A stretch of 64,000 nucleotides of DNA, from the NCBI GenBank assembly GCA_022414725.1, contig CM039463.1:53316128-53380127 (forward strand), given 5' to 3'. Position 1 is the stretch's first letter; every line of letters begins with the position of its first letter. The notes beneath the pieces are model-generated. The model did no database searches, had not been told where the DNA came from, and worked only from the letters and a program-made list of their open reading frames with translations. A program made the translations under genes and the position numbers. Origin of the DNA: Microglena sp. YARC. Taxonomy: Eukaryota > Chlorophyta > Chlorophyceae > Chlamydomonadales > Chlamydomonadaceae. Positions 11,593-21,311 of the stretch are shown here, in pieces.

Positions 11593-11902
11593 CAGTGAGA
11601 GGCTGAAATAGGACCAGTTATAGCACCTTCATCTCTACTTTGGTATGAGAATCAGGCCAAAAACGGTAGTTGGCCCGGCACTCAAAAATCTGAATGTAAC
11701 AAAATACAACTCCTTAGAAAAACCCTGCCACGAATCCCTGTTTTCTTGACGCCAATCTACCTGACAAGGCAATAATGTACAATACCCCCTTTCAATAATC
11801 CAGTCTTTAATCCTAAAGGCCTCAAGTAGAATGCCCCGAGCCTTTCTTGTTTTTTATTGACTACATGTTTAATTTTATTTCTTATGTTATGTTTTAGAAT
11901 AA

Positions 11903-11950
11903 TTGGCCTACCCCTGGACTGTAACCTTCATACATGCGTACATACATTGC
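11903..11950 (+). repeat. SINE-like 3' terminal motif, copy 4
   Basis: AATTGGCCTACCCCTGGACT then GTAACCTTCATACATGCG and TACATACATT. Fourth copy of the motif in under 5 kb; a weaker partial occurs at about 7899. Confidence 0.45.
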
Positions 11951-12062
11951 CATGCATATTATCACGATATCATTGTTATATGCATGTTATGATATGGAAT
12001 GTTAAAGTTTTTTTGTTTTTTTTCATGGAACCTGAAAATGTTGTGTTGTGACAAACAAACAT

Positions 12063-12107
12063 AATCCCTTCTTCTAAAAAATCTTGAGATTTTTTCATTA
12101 GGGTTGT
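12063..12107. repeat. Dispersed hairpin motif, copy 1
   Basis: TAATCCCTTCTTCTAAAAAA then TCTTGAGATTTTTTCATTAG. The AAAAAATCT/AGATTTTTT arms form a short stem. A second copy lies at 34662-34699, so this is probably part of a dispersed repeat. Confidence 0.45.
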
Positions 12108-12326
12108 GTCCGGGTTTTGTTTACTTGTTTTTCAGTCGCCCAAGTTAGTTCACATAATTATTTATTTCACTTTTTTACGACCGCTAGATTAAAGAACACC
12201 AACAACTCAGGCGCCTACAGTAGAGTCCACGGACCCGTGCATCATATATATGCAGCAACGGAATGGCGAAGCGTCACAAAAACAACAGTGCAGACCTGCC
12301 GACAACCTCCCTTTGTGCCATCTGCC

Positions 12327-12354
12327 GGGGGGGGGGGGGGGGGGGGGGGGGGGG
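12327..12354. repeat. Poly-G run, 28 nt
   Basis: Uninterrupted G run. A second of 30 nt lies at 12739-12768. Between and around them (12108-13150) I recognise no gene. Confidence 0.9.
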
Positions 12355-12735
12355 AGTACATAGACTATTAATATAATGGAGTGCTGGGCGGGACCAAATA
12401 TTTGATCATCTGTAGAGGGAGACTGCAGAAACCGGGAGGAGATAGCTACTGATATAGATTACAGTAGGCATTCTATATATAGTCGCCGTCGCAGAGGACT
12501 GATATAGAAGCAGGCGGCAGTACAGGCGTACTGCATGACAGTGCACGTGGCCATAGCTGACACGGGAACTGCACAGAGCAAGGCAGGGACTAGTAGACAC
12601 TGGCTGCCCTGAGCCACTCTATAGCCGGTAATCCGGTATTTAATCCGATATATAACAAAATATGCAGTTGAGATAGGGCGCCCTCCTCCAATCAAAATCG
12701 GATTTGGTCGGACCGAAAGCGAAAGCTAAGTCAAG

Positions 12736-12738
<3 letters not shown>

Positions 12739-12768
<30 letters not shown>
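12739..12768. repeat. Poly-G run, 30 nt
   Basis: Uninterrupted G run in unannotated sequence. Lengths of such runs are unreliable in assemblies. Confidence 0.9.
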
Positions 12769-12769
<1 letters not shown>

Positions 12770-13099
12770 ATTTGGTCCGGCTTTGCTTTTGGCCTGGATT
12801 TTTGTCTGGAACTTTTTGTAGTTTTTTGTAATGATCTTTTCCGTGTATTCGTGTAACTTTGGCTCCACGTAGATGGGCACCAAAAACTTACGTGTTGTCA
12901 CAAAAAGCGTACGTTTTTAGTACCCTGCTGCTGATGATACCCGAGGCCTGCTCCACCTACCATGCGGATGGTATGGCCGATTGTCCTACTCCTTCGATTT
13001 TCAGCGATGTAGAGATTACCAGCGGCATCAGCTACCGTACGTGCCTCGAGTAGTATTGGTAAACGGTTTGGCAAACGACCCTTTGCCAAACCGGATTAG

Positions 13100-13650
13100 A
13101 GATCCAGCTTGAGACCACTCCAGGTGGGTGGCCTTTGCCAAGCAAGTTATGGTTACCATGGTTCAGTACAATTTGGCTAGCTGGAGCCATGTACCGGTCT
13201 GTCTACTAAGCCCTTGCAAGTTAAATGTTCCTGATTTGAATTGCTACATTGTTTTATTTTCAGCAAGCTTGGGAAGACTACTTTGCGAATACGTACTTGA
13301 CCTTGGTTTCATTGCTCCAGCCAGCAATTTGGCCGGCTCGATCCATGTACCTGTATGGCTAATAACTAATAAGCCCTAGCAAGTTTAATGCTCCTGATTT
13401 GAATTGTTGCATAATTTTACAGCAAGCTTGGGCAGACTACTTGGTGTCTCGGTGAACATGTAACAAATAAATGTAACAATAACATGTAATTAAAAAAACC
13501 TTTGCCAACTGGAATTAAGATCTGGACTTGAGTCAGTCAAAGCCATATATCACTTTGCCAAGTTAGTTTTGCCATGCTATCCTGATACCACTTTTAGGGA
13601 GAAAAAGTCATTTGCCAATACTTAATATTGCCAATACATAAGGCGCGTAC
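13100..13650. repeat. Diverged tandem repeat, also present at 33.3-33.6 kb
   Basis: Two related copies (about 13155-13300 and 13320-13460) share AGCCATGTACCGGTCTG, GTTCCTGATTTGAATTG and AGCAAGCTTGGGCAGACTAC. The second continues through CTTTGCCAACTGGAATTAAG to GCCAATACATAAGGCGCGTA at about 13650. The same succession recurs at 33265-33605, on the other side of the retrotransposon block. No gene. Confidence 0.75.
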
Positions 13651-14060
13651 GCTATTCAGCCCTCGCTGAAAATGGAAAATTTAACATGAAAAGAAACAAA
13701 TCTGTTTTTTCGCGTTTACATTTTCCTTTTTTCTTTCTTACGAAGACGGCGGGCAGCCAAATTGCTGGCTAAAGCTAGGAAACCAAGTTGAAGTTAAAGT
13801 TCTACATCGCTGGAAATCGAAAGGCTTTGTTACTTAAGTCCATGGGTATACCAAATACGCTCAAGGCAGGGACTTGTCCAACCATGACAAGAGGGGCTTT
13901 AACGGAAAAACTAATGAACTTAACCCCAAACAATATTTTTACCGGTGTGGGCCTCGAGTTCGTGCTACAGTGAACATATAAATCAATGGAATCGAGGGAC
14001 TATACCAATGGCCATGCCGTGAGGGAACATAACTTCACAGATGAAACACAGTGCAGACTC
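13651..14060. other. Stretch without a recognised gene
   Basis: Unique sequence between two repeat arrays. A 61-codon frame at 13788 has no supporting feature. Confidence 0.5.
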
Positions 14061-14592
14061 TGTTTGAGGTAGCTGTAGGAGATGTGGCTAGGCAGCAACC
14101 TGTATAAGTGTATAACCCTAGTAGTGGTCACTGCTTATCTTTGGGGCATCCAACAGTAGCTTCTAGGCAGCTCCCTGTATACGCCTAGTAGCTCGTCACT
14201 GCCTATCTTTGTGGCTTCCAGCAGCAGATTCTAGGCAGCTCCCTATATAACCCTAGTAGTGGTCACTGCTTATCTTTGTGGCTTCCAGCAGCAGATTCTA
14301 GGCAGCTCCCTGTATAACCCTAGTAGCGGTGACTGCTTCTCTCTTGAGGCTTCCAGAAGGAGCTTCTAGGCAGCTCCCTGTATAACCCTAGTAGTGGTCA
14401 CTGCTTATCTTTGGGGCATCCAGCAGCAGCTTCTAGGCAGCTCCCTGTATAACCCTAGTAGTGGTCACTGCTTATCTTTGGGGCTTACTTCCAGCAGCAG
14501 ATTATAGGCAGCTCCTTGTATAACCCTAGTTGTGGTCGCTGCGTATCTTTGGGGCTTCCAGGAGCAGCTTCTAGGCAGCTCCCTGTATAACC
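14060..14592. repeat. 67 bp minisatellite, left part, about eight copies
   Basis: Unit: TATAACCCTAGTAGTGGTCA, CTGCTTATCTTTGGGGCTTC, CAGCAGCAGCTTCTAGGCAG, CTCCCTG. The array is cut at 14592 by retrotransposon A, resumes at 21637-21687, is cut again by element B and resumes at 32994-33230. The three pieces are one original array split by two independent insertions. Confidence 0.9.
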
Positions 14593-14917
14593 TGTCAGCA
14601 TGAATTGCGGTGCTCTCACGCGTTTTATGACTTGGTGACTACTTATGTACTTCCTTAGAACTATCGGCTCTGCCAGTACCGTGCTAGCTTCCCGTAGACT
14701 GCGTCATCCTTGAGTGACTCAGTGACAGCTTCCTGTTGGCTGCGTCACCGGTCTAGCCTGTACCCTGTTAGGTTCCAGGCTGCCGCCCCTTTCACCACTG
14801 GTGCCCCTTGATGGGTCTCCTGTGCTTGTAACGTTATTCTCGTCTCCGTGTATAGATTGGCGCGTCTGCTTCACGCAAGCATCTCTGTCCACTCTCTGGA
14901 GTGTATTCAAGCTGATA
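14593..14917 (+). repeat. 5' LTR of element A
   Basis: 325 bp. Differs from the 3' LTR only at the base corresponding to 14764 (C here, A in the other). Followed directly by the candidate primer binding site at 14918-14923. Confidence 0.95.
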
Positions 14918-14954
14918 GGTTATACGGTCCTTCATTTACTACCACTGCTTTTCA

Positions 14955-17075
14955 ATGCAACTTCCTAGAGGGCCTCCCGCCGGCTTTGAGAAACTCCATG
15001 AGTCAAATGGTCTTTCTTGGACGCGCGGGATCCGCCTTGTCATCATCAGCAATGGCTACGACCGAGTCCTTCCAACGGAGGACACGGTTCCTCTTACTGA
15101 TTGGCTAGATGTTTGTGCGCCAGCGGCCTCTGCTAACGGTCATGAGAGTCCTTCCGCCATCGTGGAAGTAACCCCCCCCAATCAATTCTCCAACTTTGCG
15201 GCTCCTTCTGCTACTGTCCGACGCCTCTCTCCTGAGGTTGAGGACGTTCTGATGCGTCCCTGCTGTGTCTCTACTCAGATCATCCAGTATGCAAAGGCGC
15301 CTCCACCACCAGCTGCTCGATTCAGCGATGATGATGATGATGACTTTGATGATGATGATGATGAGCTGCAGAGTGCTACGAGTGGTGACTTCGGTGGTGT
15401 TACTCCATCAACTGCTACTCGTGTGTTTCACACTGCCACCGTCTCACCATTGTATGAACCTTCATCGGCACCTGCGCTTGAGCCTTCCCCTGTGTATCAG
15501 CCTGAGCCCTCTTCTGCGCCTCTGCTTGCGCCTCTTCCACCGGTCCACCCGGAGGTGGCCAGGCCGTCTTTGATGAATAGGTCTGCTTCTTTTACCATGC
15601 CTATGGAGCGAGGTCTCCCTGGCTACAATACTCGTGCTCGAGAAGCTGCTGCTACGGCTGTCCGCACATCCTCTGCTAGCACTTCGCAGGAGCCCCCTCC
15701 GCCTCCGCCGGTGGGGCTGCCACCTGCTCCTGGCCCTCCGCCTCCTGTGCGTCCTTCGCTGTCATGCGAGTCTTGGGAGCATATGCTTACTGGAGGACCT
15801 CCTCTGCTCCTGCGGTTGCAGGACTGTCGTCGTATCCGCCAGGAGCACCACTATGCGGAATCCATGAACCACACCCTGTACGGTAGGATGGATATGGAGG
15901 CCACTAGGGCCAATTGTGATAGCAAGGGTCGCACTCTGCGCGTGATGGCATTCTCTGAGCTAGGTATCCAGTGCCGGGATTTTCTAGGACAGGTTAAACA
16001 GGGGATTCGCTACCCTCCCGCTAATGGTGTGACCTTTGGGGGCGTTGGGCGTAGGAACAATGACCTGCGGGGTTACCAGTTCGTCAAGGTGCCCCTTCCT
16101 TTCTGTCCTGTTCGTCCTGACTTCGAGCTAGTACTGAGTGTTGCGCAGTCCCTGTCTGAGATCAGGAACTTAGATGACCAGCGCGCGTATGACGCTGGTC
16201 TTGCTGCTGAGTATTTTCTGGGGATTCGTGAGTCTTTAGCTCCTAGGACTGCTACTCCTGCTGCTGGAACTTCGGCCTCTCATGGTGAGTCTCGTGTTGA
16301 TCCTGCACTGTTGGGTTTCAGTGCGCTGCCCCTGCCCCGTCAGGAGTTCATGATCTTAACCATGATGCTTGCCAACATGACGGATGCCTTAGTCAAGGTA
16401 TACCAGGACTTTGCTTCGCCTCGGGATATCTTGTTGCATATCCGGAGGCAGCAGTCTGATGCCCTTGCCTCTCGTGTCCCTCTCTTGATGAAAGAGTATC
16501 TTGAGTCTGCCATGAGCCCTCAAGAGCAGGTTGACGTTTTCTTTCGTCGGGTTTGCGGTCTGTGCACTGACCTCCGCAGTGCTGGGTCTCCGCAGACTCA
16601 GCGTCACGCCATGGGTATCATAGTTCAAGGTGCGAGTCTGCCCCGTTTTGAATCGCTGCGGATTAAGTATGGTATCATGCTGTACAACCAGCAACCTGTT
16701 GAGTACTGGTCCTGTCTAGAGGACTATAGGCAGCTAGACATTCTGAACATAGCACTCCCTAAGTCTGATGCCAGGCACCCTGGTTGGTCCCGGAACACTC
16801 CCCAGTTTCCTGCCAATGCTGCACTTCCGCGGCGGCAGGGAACTGGTTCTGGGTCTACCAAGAGGCGCCTGGAATGCACTTGGGGACCATGCCCCCATAA
16901 GGATGGTCACTCGGAGGACCGCTGCTGGACGAAGCACCCGCACCTGAAAAGGGGCAAGGATGGTGCATCGCGTCCTGGACCGATGCCCGTTAACTTGGCC
17001 CTTCCGGGTGCGCTTACTTTAAAGCAACTGTCCTCCTTGCAGGCTCAGATTGATGGGTTTGCTATGCAGAAGTAG
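14955..17075 (+). CDS. Copia A Gag polyprotein (706 aa)
   Basis: Structural protein that would form the cytoplasmic virus-like particle and bind the element RNA. The frame starts 38 bases after the 5' LTR. An acidic run of Asp residues lies near residues 115-127, followed by long Pro/Ser/Ala-rich segments (about 150-280). The conserved gag core is probably about 420-620 (YQDFASPRDILLHIRRQQ to LEDYRQLDIL). Near residue 637 is a zinc-knuckle-like C-x4-C-x5-H-x4-C (CTWGPC, then HKDGH and SEDRC), a variant of the usual CX2CX4HX4C. The frame ends at an amber codon (17073-17075), and the protease frame continues in the same phase, so stop-codon readthrough could produce Gag-Pol. Family assignment rests on position and knuckle, not on a search. 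Confidence 0.85.
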   Translation: MQLPRGPPAGFEKLHESNGLSWTRGIRLVIISNGYDRVLPTEDTVPLTDWLDVCAPAASANGHESPSAIVEVTPPNQFSNFAAPSATVRRLSPEVEDVLMRPCCVSTQIIQYAKAPPPPAARFSDDDDDDFDDDDDELQSATSGDFGGVTPSTATRVFHTATVSPLYEPSSAPALEPSPVYQPEPSSAPLLAPLPPVHPEVARPSLMNRSASFTMPMERGLPGYNTRAREAAATAVRTSSASTSQEPPPPPPVGLPPAPGPPPPVRPSLSCESWEHMLTGGPPLLLRLQDCRRIRQEHHYAESMNHTLYGRMDMEATRANCDSKGRTLRVMAFSELGIQCRDFLGQVKQGIRYPPANGVTFGGVGRRNNDLRGYQFVKVPLPFCPVRPDFELVLSVAQSLSEIRNLDDQRAYDAGLAAEYFLGIRESLAPRTATPAAGTSASHGESRVDPALLGFSALPLPRQEFMILTMMLANMTDALVKVYQDFASPRDILLHIRRQQSDALASRVPLLMKEYLESAMSPQEQVDVFFRRVCGLCTDLRSAGSPQTQRHAMGIIVQGASLPRFESLRIKYGIMLYNQQPVEYWSCLEDYRQLDILNIALPKSDARHPGWSRNTPQFPANAALPRRQGTGSGSTKRRLECTWGPCPHKDGHSEDRCWTKHPHLKRGKDGASRPGPMPVNLALPGALTLKQLSSLQAQIDGFAMQK

Positions 17076-17120
17076 GAGGTACGCTCTGTCCTATTCTCCT
17101 GCACCACGAAGTTCTCTAAT

Positions 17121-17702
17121 GTGTGTAGCCCGAGCCTGTCTGAGGGTGTCTGGCATGTGGATTCTGGAGCTGGAATGTCTATCACAGGTGATATGTCTTT
17201 GTTCACTGTGTATAATGCCTCTGAACATGGGCCAGCAGTTCGATTTGGTGATGGAGTGGTTCAACGGTCAGCAGGTATGGGATCCATTGTGTTATGTAGT
17301 GATTGGTTACCAACATCAATCACTCTAACCGATGTTCTCTACATACCTCACTGTCCGGTGAACCTCCTGTCAGTAAATGCTGTGGCTCATTCTCACCACT
17401 GCAAGGTTTCTTTTGATAGTCTTAGTTGCACTGCCACTCAGGGCTCTTCTGTTCTCTGGTCTTTCCCTGCCTCCAGTGATGGTGTTTACAAGTTTACCTG
17501 TAGGCCTTGTTGCACCACCAGTGGCCGTTTGATTAGTGCTGACCATTACCCACTTTTTGCACTTGATGTTGATGAGAACAGCCTCTTTAGCGATTACAAT
17601 GGTCTAGTGGTAGACCAGATTGCTAAGGAACGAAGAGTCGGGGGTTCGACTCCCCCTTCGGTCGCTCTTGACGTTGCAGGTCGTCGTCAACCGCGATGGT
17701 AG
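17121..17702 (+). CDS. Copia A Pol, protease segment
   Basis: Same frame as gag beyond the amber codon. It holds the aspartic protease signature WHVDSGAGMSITGD (catalytic Asp of the DSG motif near 17160) and the downstream LTDVLYIPHCPVNLLSV block typical of copia pol. The protease would cleave the Gag-Pol polyprotein. The frame runs into a tRNA-like segment at 17592-17665 and ends at TAG 17700-17702, with a second TAG at 17718-17720. Beyond these the same phase opens again into the gag-pre-integrase domain. The two stops therefore interrupt a single pol frame, probably because of the inserted tRNA-like sequence. Confidence 0.85.
   Translation: MCSPSLSEGVWHVDSGAGMSITGDMSLFTVYNASEHGPAVRFGDGVVQRSAGMGSIVLCSDWLPTSITLTDVLYIPHCPVNLLSVNAVAHSHHCKVSFDSLSCTATQGSSVLWSFPASSDGVYKFTCRPCCTTSGRLISADHYPLFALDVDENSLFSDYNGLVVDQIAKERRVGGSTPPSVALDVAGRRQPRW
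17592..17665 (+). tRNA. tRNA-like sequence inside copia pol (pseudo-tRNA or SINE head)
   Basis: TGGTCTAGTGG at 17600-17610 fits the RNA polymerase III A box and GGTTCGACTCC at 17643-17653 is an exact B box; their spacing (43 nt) is that of a tRNA gene. The T arm is perfect (GGGGG, TTCGACT, CCCCC) and the D arm pairs GGTC with GACC. The acceptor and anticodon stems do not pair well, and the loop position would give an AAG anticodon only if the poor stem is accepted. I therefore see a degenerate tRNA or tRNA-derived SINE head, not a functional tRNA. It lies where pol is broken by stops. Confidence 0.4.
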
Positions 17703-17720
17703 CTTGTCCAGTTGAGGTAG

Positions 17721-18896
17721 GAGACCGCTCCCCACCCGCGTACGACGGGCTCCCTTAACACCACGCCCCACCAGGCGTTATCATTACTTGATGAGGACGG
17801 TGGAGTTGTTATCCCTACTACTCCTGAATGGCTGTGGCATAGGCGGCTGGGTCACCCCGGCTATGATGCCATGCGCAGACTTGTCAAGAAGGGTATGGTT
17901 AAGAACTTACCCCTCTCACTCAAACAGGTGCAGAAACTGGCTAAGATCCCTTGTGATGCTTGTCAGAAGGATAAGGGCAAACGTCTCCCTTTTCCTAAAG
18001 AAAGCACCACTAAGATCCGTGCACCTCTCCAACGACTTCACTTGGATATCATGGGACCAATTCATATTAGGGGTCTGCGTGGGGAGTTTTATATTCTGTG
18101 CCTCACAGACCAATACTCTGGCTATGCTGAGGTATTGTGCTTGAGGTCCAAGGATGAAGCTCCCTTAGCAGTTCAAACAATCATCCTCAGATGGATGAAT
18201 CAGCTGCATGGGTTTGCCTTTAAGTGTCTGAGATCTGACAGGGCTAAGGAGTTTATAGTTAAGTGGTTCGAGGATTGGCTGATATCGGTTGGTGCAGTGA
18301 ATGAGTTATCGTTGGCATACACTGCACAGCAGAATGCAACTGTGGAGAGGTACAATGGGGTCTTACAGTCTGTAGCTAGGAGCATCCACCTGGAGTCTAA
18401 ACTAGCTAAGTCTTTCTGGCCCTATGCCTTCCTAGCTGCTTGTTACCTTCGTAATCGGCTGCCCAATCAGGGAGACAGAACTCCATACGAGCTGTTCTTT
18501 GGGGTTGTGCCTGATGTGTCGTTGTTGCGTGTGTTTGGTTGCCCTTGCTACGTCACGTTAGTCAATGGGAAGGAACGCAACAAGCTAGACGAAAGGGCGT
18601 TATCTGGTAGACTGGTTGGGTATTCCCTGGTGAGTAAGGGTTATTTTGTTTGGGTTCCTAAGTTGCGCCAGGTAGTAGAGAGTCGTGATGTACTCTTCTA
18701 TTTACAGTTTAGCTATAACTGCATACCTGGGCTGTCCCCTTATGACGGGTCTCCGTTGTTTTCTCGCATCCCTGCCGCTATCATCGGACACATGCCTGAG
18801 TCTGCGGTTAATGCCTTAGATCCTTTACCAACCCCTATTGTCGACCGCTGCCCTGGTCATGGGATGACTTTGCGTCCCAGGCAGGTCAGGGGCTGA
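17721..18896 (+). CDS. Copia A Pol, gag-pre-integrase and integrase
   Basis: Continues the protease frame after the two stop codons. The gag-pre-integrase motif EWLWHRRLGHPGYDAMRRL begins near 17830, followed by the HHCC-type zinc region (H...H, then CDACQKDKGKRLPF). The integrase core shows the catalytic triad D (HLDIMGPIHIRG), D (LRSDRAKEF) and E (NATVERYNGVLQ), then the GCPCYVTLVNGKERNKLDER block that closes copia integrases. It would insert the element cDNA into chromosomal DNA in the nucleus. The frame stops at 18894-18896, and the following pol frame is shifted by +1, so at least one frameshift separates integrase from reverse transcriptase in this copy. Confidence 0.9.
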   Translation, partial: ETAPHPRTTGSLNTTPHQALSLLDEDGGVVIPTTPEWLWHRRLGHPGYDAMRRLVKKGMVKNLPLSLKQVQKLAKIPCDACQKDKGKRLPFPKESTTKIRAPLQRLHLDIMGPIHIRGLRGEFYILCLTDQYSGYAEVLCLRSKDEAPLAVQTIILRWMNQLHGFAFKCLRSDRAKEFIVKWFEDWLISVGAVNELSLAYTAQQNATVERYNGVLQSVARSIHLESKLAKSFWPYAFLAACYLRNRLPNQGDRTPYELFFGVVPDVSLLRVFGCPCYVTLVNGKERNKLDERALSGRLVGYSLVSKGYFVWVPKLRQVVESRDVLFYLQFSYNCIPGLSPYDGSPLFSRIPAAIIGHMPESAVNALDPLPTPIVDRCPGHGMTLRPRQVRG

Positions 18897-18906
18897 TGGT
18901 GCTGCA

Positions 18907-19194
18907 TTGCGTGTGAAGGTACTGGGCGGGCGGGATTCCGAAGTTCCTTCAGACAGTGATTTACCCGAATCTCAGGGGGTCGCCAGGCCCTCCTCTGCGC
19001 CACGTTCCGTCGGCGAAGCTCTAGGATTAAGACAGCCTCAGGTCATAGTGGAGCCTGTCACAGGTCCATTGTCTAATAGTCGCCAACCTCCGGCCACCTC
19101 GGATGGCTCGCAGGTGTTGTTAATCCCTTCGCCTCTTGCCATCCCTGGTGGATTATCCGGGTCAAGCCCATGTGATGATGTAGCCGTCACCTAA
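18907..19194 (+). CDS. Copia A Pol, linker between integrase and RT
   Basis: A 95-codon Ser/Pro-rich segment in the same phase as the RT frame, ended by TAA at 19192-19194. It looks like the variable hinge between integrase and RT. If pol is one polyprotein, this stop and the frameshift near 18896 are both disabling, or one is bypassed by recoding. No domain is recognisable. Confidence 0.6.
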   Translation: MRVKVLGGRDSEVPSDSDLPESQGVARPSSAPRSVGEALGLRQPQVIVEPVTGPLSNSRQPPATSDGSQVLLIPSPLAIPGGLSGSSPCDDVAVT

Positions 19195-19197
19195 AGT

Positions 19198-21006
19198 GTG
19201 AGTGATGATCTTGAACATTGGTCTGGTTCCGATACTGCGTATGGCTGGGGTGTTCCGGTCGACCCAGGATTCGTTGATATAGAGGCAAAGAATGCCGGCC
19301 TTGTTCAACCAGGCAGTAGTTCTGCACTGGGGGCTATACTACCGGTTACTGCTGATATTGCTGATACCCCTGCTGCTCATGTACAAGTAAACTGCTTGTA
19401 CGTGGGGGCTTACATTTCCACCTCCACTGAACTAACCTATAAAGCTGCCATGCTTCCTACCAACCCTGACAGGGATCAGTGGCTGCTTGCTATGAAGGAT
19501 GAGATGGCGTCCCTACATGCCCATGGTACTTGGGCACTCACTCCACAGCCTCCTAAGCAGATGATCCTGTCTGGCAGGTGGTTATTTGTGAAGAAGGTTG
19601 GGGTTGATGGTTCTGTGCGCTTTAAGGCACGTTTTGTGGTCCGTGGTTTTCTGCAGCGTCCTGGGCTGGACTTTCATGACGTATATGCCCCCGTTTCTTC
19701 TAAAGCAGGTCTGAGGGTGCTCCTTGCTGCCATCACTCATAGAAAAATGTTTGTTCGGCAGCTGGACATCAAGACTGCATTTCTGAATGCTAAGCTGGAA
19801 CCAGGTCTGGACCTGTACTGCCACCAGCCTGAGGGCTTTAAGGTACTTGGTCCTAACGGTGTTCCCCTTGTGTGCAAACTGACCAAGTCCCTTTATGGTT
19901 TGAAACAGGCGCCCAGGGCTTGGAGTATGGATGTCAAGCGGTTTTTGGTTGCACATGGGTTTACTATGTGCAAGGCAGAACCTGCTCTATATTTTAGGAG
20001 GGATTCTTTCGGTGGGTGGAGCTATGTCCTGACCTATGTTGATGATTTTATCTGTGCTTTTAGTGAGCTGGATTTATATGCTTTGCTGATCAAGGCTATG
20101 GAGAAAGCTGGCTGGGAGGTCAAAGAGATGGGTGTACCGGTTCAGTTCCTCTCATTGGACATGGCCGTTACCCTTGACTCTGAAGGCAGGTGTGTTCAGA
20201 TCAACCTCTCCCAGCACTCCTACATTGTTGATCTGGTGGAGCAGTTTGGTCTTACTGCTGCTGCCAAGCCCAAGTTTTCTGCCCCCATGGCCAAGTGCAC
20301 CGTCACTGACCCTCCTGGAGACCCCCTGCCCTCTAATAGCCAGTACCTATCTCTAGTGGGTGCTTTGCTGTACCTGGCTACTTGCACCAGGCCTGATATT
20401 TCTTTTGCTGTGAGCTACCTGTCCAGGTTTTCTGCTCACCCTACCGTCCCCCTCTGGGGGGCAGCCAAGCGTTTGCTCTTGTATTTGAGGTCACATTCCC
20501 ACCTGGGACTCACTTACACCCACAGCCCTGAGTTCTCTTTTACTGTCTTTAGTGACTCATCCTTTGCTGATGATGGGTCTGACAGGAGGTCTCAGACTGG
20601 TTTTGCTGTGCTTGTTGGGGGGTGCATAGTGAACTGGATGAGCAAGAGACAGCCTACTGTTGCCATTAGCTCTAGTGAGGCTGAGTATCAGGTCTTGTCT
20701 CAGACTGCCAGGGAGGTGCAATGGTTGAAGAAGTTGAGGGTGGATCTGGATCTGCCTTGTGGTTTGGTTACCATTCAGGGTGACAACTTAGGGTCTCTGA
20801 GTTGGGCCAATGACTGGCAGCTGCTTCCTCGCAGCAAGCACATTGATGTTATTCATCACTACATCAAGGAGCTGGTGGAGGATGGCCAACTTGATGTTGC
20901 CTATGTTAACACTAAGGACAACTGTGCTGACCCCTTCACCAAGCCCCTTGATCCTGCTGTGTTCTGGCGGTTTGTCCGTATGCTTGGAATGACCGCTTCT
21001 CCTTAG
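19198..21006 (+). CDS. Copia A Pol, reverse transcriptase and RNase H (602 codons)
   Basis: Synthesises element cDNA from RNA in the particle. RT motifs in order: KARFVVRGFLQRPGLDFHD, APVSSKAGLRVLLA, RQLDIKTAFLNAKL, CHQPEGF, LTKSLYGLKQAPRAW and the catalytic LTYVDDFICAF (YVDD). RNase H follows with FSDSSFADDGSDRRSQTGF, AISSSEAEYQVLSQTAREVQWL, GDNLGSLSWAND and NTKDNCADPFTKPL, giving the expected acidic residues. Length is normal for the combined copia RT/RH region. All catalytic motifs are intact, which fits the recent insertion date from the LTRs. Confidence 0.95.
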   Translation: MSDDLEHWSGSDTAYGWGVPVDPGFVDIEAKNAGLVQPGSSSALGAILPVTADIADTPAAHVQVNCLYVGAYISTSTELTYKAAMLPTNPDRDQWLLAMKDEMASLHAHGTWALTPQPPKQMILSGRWLFVKKVGVDGSVRFKARFVVRGFLQRPGLDFHDVYAPVSSKAGLRVLLAAITHRKMFVRQLDIKTAFLNAKLEPGLDLYCHQPEGFKVLGPNGVPLVCKLTKSLYGLKQAPRAWSMDVKRFLVAHGFTMCKAEPALYFRRDSFGGWSYVLTYVDDFICAFSELDLYALLIKAMEKAGWEVKEMGVPVQFLSLDMAVTLDSEGRCVQINLSQHSYIVDLVEQFGLTAAAKPKFSAPMAKCTVTDPPGDPLPSNSQYLSLVGALLYLATCTRPDISFAVSYLSRFSAHPTVPLWGAAKRLLLYLRSHSHLGLTYTHSPEFSFTVFSDSSFADDGSDRRSQTGFAVLVGGCIVNWMSKRQPTVAISSSEAEYQVLSQTAREVQWLKKLRVDLDLPCGLVTIQGDNLGSLSWANDWQLLPRSKHIDVIHHYIKELVEDGQLDVAYVNTKDNCADPFTKPLDPAVFWRFVRMLGMTASP

Positions 21007-21311
21007 GGTAATTTTTTTTTCTGGTTACATACATCGGTTTCTTTGGTTATCATTGTTTGGCATTAGGTTCCTATTCCCGGATCGGGTTTTCTATACCGTT
21101 GTTACCCATCTTTGATATTCGGTTTTTTCATCCTTTTCTAACTTGGCAAAATTTTGTTTTTGCCTTGTTTCATTCCTTCCTTTAACCCTTTGGGTTTCAT
21201 TTCGGAGTTCTTTGATTTTTTTTTTTTTTTTTATCTGTTACATATAGTTCTATGTCCCCAGTGCCATAGGTGGAGAAGTAGTATTGTATGTCACCTGTGT
21301 CATCGGTGGAG

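Noticed and set aside
10909..11598. 229-codon frame
   Set aside because: Ends in the SINE-like motif and has overlapping frames of similar length on the other strand; no family features.
17592..17665. Functional tRNA gene
   Set aside because: Acceptor and anticodon stems do not pair, although A and B boxes and T arm are good.
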